Source: RGIG3159 sp034927685
Lineage (GTDB): Bacteria > Bacillota > Clostridia > Oscillospirales > Oscillospiraceae
Length of the DNA: 64,000 bases
Assembly: GCA_034927685.1 (NCBI GenBank)
Contig: JAYFPO010000023.1
Span: 124,001-188,000, forward strand
Reading direction: 5' to 3'
The notes beneath the pieces were generated by a model, which was not told the DNA's origin, did no database searches, and saw only the letters and a program-made list of their open reading frames with translations. How positions within the stretch are numbered: position 1 is the first letter of the stretch; each line of letters opens with the position of its first letter. A program made the position numbers and the translations under genes. Shown here piece by piece: positions 31,305 through 37,690 of the stretch.

Positions 31305-32189
31305 TTATCTGCGGCCCGCACCGCCGCCGCGGCCTCCGCCTCCGCCGAAGCCTCCTCCGCCGAAGCCACCGCCGCCGAAGCCGCCGCCGCGGCCTCCGCC
31401 TCCGCCGAAGCCGCCAAAGCCTCCGAATCCTCCTGGCCCGCGTGGGCCATGACGCCAATCATCTCGGGGCGGACCCCAGAACCCGCCGAACCACGGCCGG
31501 AACCACCCACGCCGGAACGGGCGAAACAACCCGCCGAACAGCAGCGCCACCATGACGATGACAAGGAAGATCGACGACAGACTGCTGAATACAGACTGCT
31601 GCGGCTCCTCCTGATAGGCCGTCTGCTCCTGATACTGCCCGTTTTGCACGGATGCCGTCCCGGCGGTCGTTCCGCTGGAAACACTGATGCCGTAATAGCT
31701 CTCGTAGAGGGCCAGAATCTGGTCGAAGGTATTCGTCGCCGCCACATCATAGCGGCCTGCGTCGAAGTCGTCCCAGAGATACTTGTTTTCGATGGTCTCC
31801 AGCTTCCCCGCGGTGATATAGTCCTCCAGCCCGGAACCGACGGTAATCCAGCCCTTCCCCTCGCCCGTAACCAGCAGGATCACGCAGCCGTTCTGCTTGT
31901 CCTTGTCGCCGACGCCCCACTGGTTGATGAGCTCATAGGCGTACTCCTCTGAGTCCAGATCGTTCAGAAAATCAATGGTCACCACGGCGATTTCGCCGCC
32001 GCAGAGATTCTTCAGGGACTGCGCCTGTGAGACAATATTCTGCTCGGTGCTCTGGGACAGCACGTTCGCATAGTCCGCCACATAGAGCTGATCCGTCTGC
32101 GCCACAATCTCCGAGGAAGCGGACGCCGTCCCGGCCAGCAGGCCGACCAGCAGCAGCGCCGTCAAAAGGAAGGAAATCAGTTTTTTCAT
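31305..32189 (-). CDS. TPM-domain protein (YgcG-like) with glycine-rich tail
   Basis: 294 residues. Signal peptide (1-24, ending TASA), extracytoplasmic TPM domain (about 30-160; LYVADYANVLSQSTEQNI, GGEIAVVTID, NGCVILLVTGEGKGWITVGSGLEDYI), a membrane helix near 203-222, and a C-terminal 60 residues of Gly, Phe and Arg (GGFGGFGGFGGGGG). The family includes Psb27-like TPM phosphatases. The last gene of xpaC-telA-lemA-TPM, a set that recurs in clostridia and is thought to form an envelope complex. Confidence 0.88.
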   Translation of the reverse strand: MKKLISFLLTALLLVGLLAGTASASSEIVAQTDQLYVADYANVLSQSTEQNIVSQAQSLKNLCGGEIAVVTIDFLNDLDSEEYAYELINQWGVGDKDKQNGCVILLVTGEGKGWITVGSGLEDYITAGKLETIENKYLWDDFDAGRYDVAATNTFDQILALYESYYGISVSSGTTAGTASVQNGQYQEQTAYQEEPQQSVFSSLSSIFLVIVMVALLFGGLFRPFRRGWFRPWFGGFWGPPRDDWRHGPRGPGGFGGFGGFGGGGGRGGGFGGGGFGGGGFGGGGGRGGGAGRR

Positions 32190-32740
32190 TGGAACGCCTC
32201 CACTTCCGGCAAAAAGGCCAACCCGCCCAGCAGCGTCACCGGGAAGCTGCGCAGTACGCCGGACGCATACTGGCTCACCTGCTCGTTATACTCCGCGGCC
32301 TCCCGCACAATCACAAGCCCCCGCGATTCAAAGTTTGCCGTGTACTCGCTGCGGTATGTCTCGTCCGCGTCGGAAAGAGGCAGGCTCTGCATGGCAAGAC
32401 TGAGCGCCGTCACCGCACCCGTCAGGGAATCGTTGGCATCGTACTTCTCCCCCGCCCCGTCAGCGGTTTTCAGCTCGGCCACAGCCTTGTTGACCGCATC
32501 GATCTCGTCGGACAGACCGTCATATTTTGCCGCGACCTTACAGAGGGTCGCGGCGTAGTCCGCCCGGTCCTCCAGATCGCCCTCGATGCCGTAGCCGCTG
32601 TCATCCACGCCCTGCGTGAACATGGTCAGCACCTTGTCGGCCTCCTTCGTCACGCTGCGGTGTACGCCGAGAACCAGCGCGCACAGCGCTACGATCGCCG
32701 TGAGCACCACGGCAAATTTCCAGTTTCGTAGCAGCTTCAT
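32186..32740 (-). CDS. LemA-family membrane protein
   Basis: 184 residues. One N-terminal membrane helix (about 10-27) is followed by a long helical bundle. It ends with the LemA-like FPVTLLGGLAFLPEVEAFQ. LemA proteins are anchored with their N-terminus outside and accompany TPM proteins in many genomes. Divergent from the classical sequence, so the family call rests partly on the TPM neighbour and the shared C-terminus. Overlaps the TPM start by four bases. Confidence 0.75.
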   Translation of the reverse strand: MKLLRNWKFAVVLTAIVALCALVLGVHRSVTKEADKVLTMFTQGVDDSGYGIEGDLEDRADYAATLCKVAAKYDGLSDEIDAVNKAVAELKTADGAGEKYDANDSLTGAVTALSLAMQSLPLSDADETYRSEYTANFESRGLVIVREAAEYNEQVSQYASGVLRSFPVTLLGGLAFLPEVEAFQ

Positions 32741-33880
32741 TTATCCTCTCGTCTCCAACAGTTTCTGCTTGAGCTCGCCCTCGATCTTCCGCAGTGCAAC
32801 CTCCGCTTCGCGGCGCTTCTGCGCGCCGTCGGTCTGGATCTGCAGCACCTCGTCCAGCGTGGAAATCAGGCTCTGATTGGTGTGCTGCAGCGTCTCGATG
32901 TCCACCACGGACCGCTCCGACTCTTTTGCAGTCTCCACCGTGGCCGTTTTCAGCATATCGGCGTTTTTCCGGAGCAGGGCGTTTGTCATATCCGTCACCT
33001 GCCGCTGGGCCTCCATGGCCTCCTGGGAATGTGAAATGCCGAGCGCCAGCACCATCTGGCTCTTCCACAGCGGAATCGTGTTGACCAGAGAGGTCTGGAT
33101 CTTCTCCGACATCAGTGTATCGTTGTTCTGGATCATACGGATCTGCGGGGCCATCTGCATGGAGACCACCCGCGTCAGCTCCAGATCATGGAGTTTTTTT
33201 TCAAAGCGCAGGCACAATTGGTCGAAATCGTTCGCCTTCTGCGCATCCTCGGCCAGACCGGTTTCCTTGGCTTTCTGCCGGAGCTGCGGCAGCGTTGCGG
33301 CCCGCTCATCCGCCAGCCTCTTCTGGCCTGCCAGAAGATACATGGTCAGCTCCTTGTAGTAAGCCAGATTCTTATCATACATCTGGTCCATGACCGCGAT
33401 GTCCTTCATGAGGATGATCTGGTGGCCCTCCAGCTTTTCAGAAATTTTGTTGACGTTACTCTCGGCCTTATCGTACTTGGTCTTCATCAGTTCCACGGTC
33501 TTCCCGGCCTTTTTGAACCAGCCGCGGATGCCCTTCTGCTCCTCCTCGGCGTCGAAGCCCTTCAGCTCCACCACCAGCGAGGAGATCATGTCGCCGACCT
33601 CGCCCATATCCTTGGTTCGGACCGACCCCAGTGCGCTCTCCGAGAAATCGGCAATATTCTTCTGCGCGGCAGCGCCGTACTGCAGAATCACCTGGGAATT
33701 GGTCACGTCAATGCTCCTCGAAAATTCCTCCACCTGCCGCTGCTCGTCGGGCGTCAGCATGCTCATATCGGGGCCTGCGGGCGGCGCGGACTGCTCCGCC
33801 TTGACCGGAACCACGGAGACGGCGGGGGCCTCTCCCAGATTGGGGCTCAGAGTCAGCTTCGGCATTGTCTTGTCATCCAT
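32741..33880 (-). CDS. telA: Toxic anion resistance protein TelA
   Basis: 379 residues, almost entirely helical. Family blocks include FSRSIDVTNSQVILQYGAAAQKNIADFSESAL near the start, then DMGEVGDMISSLVVELKGFD, LYD-type helices and YKELTMYLLAGQKRL. The C-terminus is a coiled coil with TIP-LWKSQMVLALGISHSQEAMEAQRQVTDMTNALLRKN. TelA is linked to tellurite and cell-envelope stress resistance, mechanism unresolved. It lies directly between xpaC and lemA, ending at the base before lemA begins. Confidence 0.94.
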   Translation of the reverse strand: MDDKTMPKLTLSPNLGEAPAVSVVPVKAEQSAPPAGPDMSMLTPDEQRQVEEFSRSIDVTNSQVILQYGAAAQKNIADFSESALGSVRTKDMGEVGDMISSLVVELKGFDAEEEQKGIRGWFKKAGKTVELMKTKYDKAESNVNKISEKLEGHQIILMKDIAVMDQMYDKNLAYYKELTMYLLAGQKRLADERAATLPQLRQKAKETGLAEDAQKANDFDQLCLRFEKKLHDLELTRVVSMQMAPQIRMIQNNDTLMSEKIQTSLVNTIPLWKSQMVLALGISHSQEAMEAQRQVTDMTNALLRKNADMLKTATVETAKESERSVVDIETLQHTNQSLISTLDEVLQIQTDGAQKRREAEVALRKIEGELKQKLLETRG

Positions 33881-33886
33881 GGTGCA

Positions 33887-34546
33887 TTACTCCTTCTTCT
33901 GATTCAAATCAAAGTCCTGTTCGCCGGACAAGCCCTGGCTGCGGAGCATCTGCTCCATCACCCGGATGTCCGCGGTGATATCAACGGCGTCGTTCTCATA
34001 GAGGCGGGTTACCTGATTCTGCAGCGCGGTCTCCACCGTGCGCAGCATGTCACGGATCTGTCCCAGCATGGCTGAGACGCTGCCGAGGTTTGCCTGATCC
34101 TGCAGCTCGGCGTACTTCCGCACCAGCTTCAGCGTAGTCGGCAGGTAGTAGTTCAGCATCCTGCGGATGCTCTGCAGCTTCTGCTGCTGCTGCTCCACCT
34201 GGCGGAACATCTCCTGCGTCAGCCGCTCAATGTCGCTCAGGGATTGGGAAACCTCCGCGTCCGGAATGCGCTCGTTGAGCTGCCGCAGCTCCGCAATGGT
34301 TTCTCTGCCCTGCAGGATCGCCTCGTCCAGCTCCCGGCTGCCCGTATCCGGCGCAGGCTCCGGCTGCTCCACATAGACCGTGGTTCCTGGGAAAAAGTGC
34401 AGCAGCACCAGATAGCCGGCCACCGCCAGCGCGGCGCAGAGCAAAACGTGAAGCGGCCGGTACATCGGCAGCAGCAGGTTGTAGAGCAGAATGGCCGCGC
34501 CGGTCCCATAGATCGGAACGACGGACGGTTTTTTGACTTCCTTCAA
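33887..34546 (-). CDS. xpaC: XpaC-like protein, short form, paired with TelA
   Basis: 219 residues. Two membrane helices (about 12-50) precede a long cytoplasmic helical domain with NYYLPTTLKLVRKYAELQDQ and YENDAVDITADIRVMEQMLRSQGL, the same C-terminal signature as the 396-residue paralogue at 21.4-22.6 kb. The start chosen is TTG 34546 because AGGAAGG lies six bases upstream. The further in-frame ATG at 34579 would sit only about 2-4 bases from the predicted transcription start and has no ribosome site. Confidence 0.85.
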   Translation of the reverse strand: MKEVKKPSVVPIYGTGAAILLYNLLLPMYRPLHVLLCAALAVAGYLVLLHFFPGTTVYVEQPEPAPDTGSRELDEAILQGRETIAELRQLNERIPDAEVSQSLSDIERLTQEMFRQVEQQQQKLQSIRRMLNYYLPTTLKLVRKYAELQDQANLGSVSAMLGQIRDMLRTVETALQNQVTRLYENDAVDITADIRVMEQMLRSQGLSGEQDFDLNQKKE

Positions 34547-34587
34547 GGCAAACCTTCCTTCCGGGATAGACTTTCTCATGATGTATT

Positions 34588-34616
34588 ATTGTATCTCGCT
34601 TTCAAATCGAAGTCAA
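34588..34616 (-). promoter_or_regulatory. Promoter of the xpaC-telA-lemA-TPM operon
   Basis: Minus strand TTGACT (34616-34611), 17-base spacer, TACAAT (34593-34588). Transcription would start about 34581. It is back to back with the rpe promoter. Confidence 0.75.
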
Positions 34617-34633
34617 GGCGTTTGCATTCTTTG

Positions 34634-34663
34634 TTGACAGGCTCCCACTTTTCGCATTATAAT
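34634..34663 (+). promoter_or_regulatory. Promoter of rpe
   Basis: TTGACA (34634-34639), 18-base spacer, TATAAT (34658-34663), both consensus hexamers. It predicts a 165-base leader before rpe. Confidence 0.85.
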
Positions 34664-34669
34664 GACACC

Positions 34670-34834
34670 TGAGAAAAACCGCTGGGGCTGCCCGCGAACG
34701 GACAGCCCCTATCTGAAGCGGCCCGCAGGTCTGCGCAGGTTTCGGAGGAGCCCTCCACCCTGCTGAATCAGCCGCATACCCATTAGTATGCGGCGGCGGC
34801 CCCAAGGGTGTATCCGAAATTGTTTTGAAAGAAG
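34670..34834 (+). promoter_or_regulatory. Structured leader RNA of rpe, class unknown
   Basis: Four helices are visible: GGGGCTG with CAGCCCC (34684-34690 / 34703-34709) inside CCGCT with AGCGG (34679-34683 / 34717-34721); GGAGG with CCTCC near 34744-34756; GCCGCATAC with GTATGCGGC (34771-34779 / 34786-34794) inside ACCCT with AGGGT (34757-34761 / 34805-34809). No T tract follows. I could not match it to a riboswitch, T-box or known RNA family. Confidence 0.55.
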
Positions 34835-35497
34835 ATGTCAAAGATGATCAAATTGTCTCCCTCCATTCTGTCTGCCGACTTCGCCCGCCTGGGCGGCGAG
34901 ATGCAGGCCATGGCAAATGCCGGCGCAGACTACGCGCATATCGATGTGATGGACGGTCACTTTGTCCCCAATCTCTCCATGGGCTTCCCCGTGGTCAAGG
35001 CGCTCAAGGGAACCGCGCCCCTTCTGCTCGACGTCCACCTGATGATCGACGCGCCGCTGCGCTATGTGGAACGGTTCTGTGAGGCCGGCGCGGACATTCT
35101 GACCATCCATGTGGAAGCCGATACGGAGGCGCACACCAAACAGGCGCTGGCGCTGATCCGCGCGAGCGGCGTCCGACCGGCGATTTGTGTCAAGCCCAAA
35201 ACGCCCGCCGAGGCGGTGCTGCCCTACCTCGACCTGGTGGACCTGATTCTTGTCATGACCGTGGAGCCGGGCTTCGGCGGCCAGTCCTTCATGGAGGACA
35301 TGATGCCCAAGATCCGCGCCATCCGGGGCTACATCGACGAAAAGCGGCCCGGCTGCGAGCTGGAGGTGGACGGCGGCGTCAATCTGAACACGGCCAAGCT
35401 CTGTAAGGAAAACGGCGCCGACGTGCTGGTAGCCGGCAGCGCCTATTTTGGCGCGCCCGACCGCGCGGCCTTTGCCGCCGCTATCAAGGCGGAGTAA
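34835..35497 (+). CDS. rpe: Ribulose-phosphate 3-epimerase
   Basis: 220 residues, TIM barrel. Catalytic and metal residues sit in SPSILSADF, HIDVMDGHFVPN, DVHLMI, MTVEPGFGGQSF and VDGGVN, all intact. It interconverts ribulose-5-phosphate and xylulose-5-phosphate in the pentose phosphate pathway. The ribosome site is weak (GAAAGAAG), and the long leader suggests regulation. A DUF975 membrane protein follows 10 bases downstream. Confidence 0.97.
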   Translation: MSKMIKLSPSILSADFARLGGEMQAMANAGADYAHIDVMDGHFVPNLSMGFPVVKALKGTAPLLLDVHLMIDAPLRYVERFCEAGADILTIHVEADTEAHTKQALALIRASGVRPAICVKPKTPAEAVLPYLDLVDLILVMTVEPGFGGQSFMEDMMPKIRAIRGYIDEKRPGCELEVDGGVNLNTAKLCKENGADVLVAGSAYFGAPDRAAFAAAIKAE

Positions 35498-35507
35498 GGA
35501 GGATACC

Positions 35508-36254
35508 ATGAACCGAACCGGTCTCAAACAGGCGGCGAAGCAGTGTCTGCAGGATGCAAACAAGAGTCCCACAAAGCTGACCTTCTTTTTCCTGCTCTGC
35601 CTCTACGGCGTGAGCCTGCTGGGCGACGGACTCATTTACCTGCTCAATCAAAATGTCGGCACTGGCCTCAGCGCCCTGTCCTCGCGCACCCAAACCACCT
35701 TTCTGATTACTGTCATCAATCTGGTTGTCACTCTTCTGACGGCGGTTTGGACCACACATTACTGCAACTACAGTCTGAAGCTGAGTCGCGGACAGGAAAC
35801 CTCGTTCCAGGATTTTCTTTCCCCCTTCCCGATGGTGGGAACGGTGCTTGCGCTTCTGCTGCTGACGGCGCTCTACACCTGGCTCTGGTGCCTGCTCCTG
35901 ATCGTTCCCGGTCTGATCGCCGCCTACCGGTATCGGATGGCCCGTTATGTGATCTTCGACCAGGACTGCTCCGCCTCGGAGGCGATTCGCGAGTCCGGGC
36001 GGCTGACCAACGGCAACAAAGTGGGGCTTTTTTTGCTGGACCTGAGCTTCTTCTGGTACTATCTGCCGACCATGCTGCCGGGCGTGTTGGCCGAGCTCTA
36101 TTATCTGGGCATCCTGGATATCACGCAGAGTACTTATCAGCTCTGTACCCTGCTGACCTCCGCGCTGGCTTTCGCCGTCTACGTCTGGAAGATGCCCTAT
36201 GTGGAGGCGACCTATGCCCACGCCTTTCATTGGATGCGCCAGGAACAATCCTAA
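35508..36254 (+). CDS. DUF975 family integral membrane protein
   Basis: 248 residues with six hydrophobic segments. The family look is clear: N-terminal short helix (LKQAAKQCLQDANKSP), LIVPGLIAAYRYRMARYVIFDQDCSASEAIRESGRLTNGNKVGLFLLDLSF in the middle, and PYVEATYAHAFHWM at the end. Function unknown. ATG 35508 has AAGGAGG. Co-transcribed with rpe but no functional link is obvious. Confidence 0.85.
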   Translation: MNRTGLKQAAKQCLQDANKSPTKLTFFFLLCLYGVSLLGDGLIYLLNQNVGTGLSALSSRTQTTFLITVINLVVTLLTAVWTTHYCNYSLKLSRGQETSFQDFLSPFPMVGTVLALLLLTALYTWLWCLLLIVPGLIAAYRYRMARYVIFDQDCSASEAIRESGRLTNGNKVGLFLLDLSFFWYYLPTMLPGVLAELYYLGILDITQSTYQLCTLLTSALAFAVYVWKMPYVEATYAHAFHWMRQEQS

Positions 36255-36257
36255 CGT

Positions 36258-36322
36258 CCGCCCAACATAATAAAAAACGGGAGCGCCAATGCGGCGCTCC
36301 CGTTTTTTATTATGTTGGGCGG
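36258..36322. terminator. 30-bp perfect inverted repeat shared by two convergent genes
   Basis: Arms 36258-36287 and 36293-36322, loop AATGC, no mismatches. It contains A6 and T6 tracts so it can act both ways. The right arm also encodes the last four residues and the stop of gtrA (36310-36312). Confidence 0.92.
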
Positions 36323-36756
36323 GTTTTATCGGAGAAAACCCAGAATTTTGACATCAGATAGTTATAGAGCAGCATCAGCACGCCGCTTGGGATTTTGGCG
36401 AGGAAGGAATCCATGGCGAGCACGTTGATGAAGAAACGCAGCAGCAGCAAAGACAGCAGCAGATAGCCGCCGTTTGTGAGCAGGCAGCGAAAAAGCTCCC
36501 GGCCGGAAATCGACGCTTTTTTTTCAAAAGTCCAGAATTTATTCCAAAGAAAGCTGTGGACGGCGGAGACCGCAAAGGAGACCACCTGCGAGAGGTAAGG
36601 CCCCGCGCCCAGCACCTTGTTCATGAGATAGTAGCAGGCGAAGTCAACCAGCGTGTTGAGGACGCCGATGACACCGAATTTGAGAAACCGGCGCACGTCG
36701 AACAGGATCAAAAACCGCATCAGTTTTTCGCGGAGCGGTCGTGCCTTTTCACGCAT
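36310..36756 (-). CDS. GtrA-family membrane protein (probable polyprenyl-glycan flippase)
   Basis: 148 residues with four membrane helices. Family motifs FLKFGVIGVLNTLVDFACYYLM, SFAVSAVHSFLWNKFWTF and LLYNYLMSKFWVF are present. GtrA/GtcA proteins are thought to flip polyprenyl-phosphate sugars. Start ATG 36756 has GGAGGAGG and overlaps the glycosyltransferase stop by eight bases. Its C-terminus lies inside the terminator repeat. Third gene of yfhO-GT2-gtrA. Confidence 0.92.
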   Translation of the reverse strand: MREKARPLREKLMRFLILFDVRRFLKFGVIGVLNTLVDFACYYLMNKVLGAGPYLSQVVSFAVSAVHSFLWNKFWTFEKKASISGRELFRCLLTNGGYLLLSLLLLRFFINVLAMDSFLAKIPSGVLMLLYNYLMSKFWVFSDKTRPT

Positions 36757-37690
36757 GAGGCTCCTCCTCCCGGGCAGACCGCAGGACCTCCGCAATCAGG
36801 TAGCGGGGTCGGCCCTTGGCCTCCTCATAGTTTTTGGCGAGGTAGACGCCCAGCACACCCTGCGCGATCAGAATGCTGCCGCCCAGCAGCAGCAGGAGCA
36901 GCGTCAGGCCGGCCGCGGCGGTGACCGCCTTGCCGAGCATCACGCGCACCAGTGCGCGAATCGCCAAAATCAGGCACGCGAGCAAGCTCAGTCCGCCCGG
37001 CAGAAACGGCATCAGCAGCGGCCCCGTCGTGTAGGAGGTAACGGAGCTGACGGCCAGCCGGATCAGCGCGCGGAGCGACCATTTGCTCTCCCCCGCCAGC
37101 CTCGGCGCGACGGAGAACGGGACGCTGCAGCGGCGAAACCCGATCCACGCGGACATCCCGCGGAAGTATGGGTCCCGCTCCGGCAGCTTCCGCCATGCCT
37201 CCACGGCGCGGCGGTTCATCAGCTTAAAGTCGGAGAGCTGGTCGGCGCGTCCGCCGGTAGCCCGACTGAACAGGCGATAATACGACCCGGCGCAGAGACG
37301 GTACACGAGTCCCTCCCGGCCGCGATTCTCCTTGACGCCGTCCACAATGTCGTAGCCCTCGTCGCGCCAGAGACGCACCATCTCCGGAATCATCGCCGGC
37401 GGGTGCTGCAAATCGGCGTCCATGACGATGACGGCGTCGGCGTCGGCGTGCTCCAGCGCGGCGCAGAGGGCAAGCTCCTTCCCGAAATTGCGGGAGAAGC
37501 GCAGCAGCGTGAGATTCGGCAGCTCCGCCGCCAGCAGGCACAGCTTGTCCCAGGTGTCGTCGCGGGAACCGTCGTCCACCAGCAGAAAGCCATGGCAGAT
37601 CCCCGCGTCCCCCACAAGCCGGTGTACGGTGCGGATGCTCTCCAGAATACCGTCTCCCTCGTTGAAAACCGGCATGATGATCTGAATCAT
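36749..37690 (-). CDS. Polyprenyl-phosphate glycosyltransferase, GT2 (CsbB/GtrB-like)
   Basis: 313 residues. GT2 catalytic domain 1-220 with IMPVFNEGDGILESI, DDGSRDDTW, MDADLQHPP (the DxD) and a QxxR-like region, followed by two C-terminal membrane helices (about 230-300). This matches enzymes that load a sugar on undecaprenyl or dolichyl phosphate. Between yfhO and gtrA, as for B. subtilis csbB-yfhO, where such a set puts GlcNAc on teichoic acid. The actual sugar is not known. Confidence 0.93.
   Translation of the reverse strand: MIQIIMPVFNEGDGILESIRTVHRLVGDAGICHGFLLVDDGSRDDTWDKLCLLAAELPNLTLLRFSRNFGKELALCAALEHADADAVIVMDADLQHPPAMIPEMVRLWRDEGYDIVDGVKENRGREGLVYRLCAGSYYRLFSRATGGRADQLSDFKLMNRRAVEAWRKLPERDPYFRGMSAWIGFRRCSVPFSVAPRLAGESKWSLRALIRLAVSSVTSYTTGPLLMPFLPGGLSLLACLILAIRALVRVMLGKAVTAAAGLTLLLLLLGGSILIAQGVLGVYLAKNYEEAKGRPRYLIAEVLRSAREEEPHA

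Noticed and set aside
34670..34834. T-box, TPP, SAM or cobalamin riboswitch in the rpe leader
   Set aside because: None of the fixed elements of these classes is present (no T-box GGGTGG-CCGCG core, no CTGAGA/ACCTGA pair, no cobalamin GCCACTG box).
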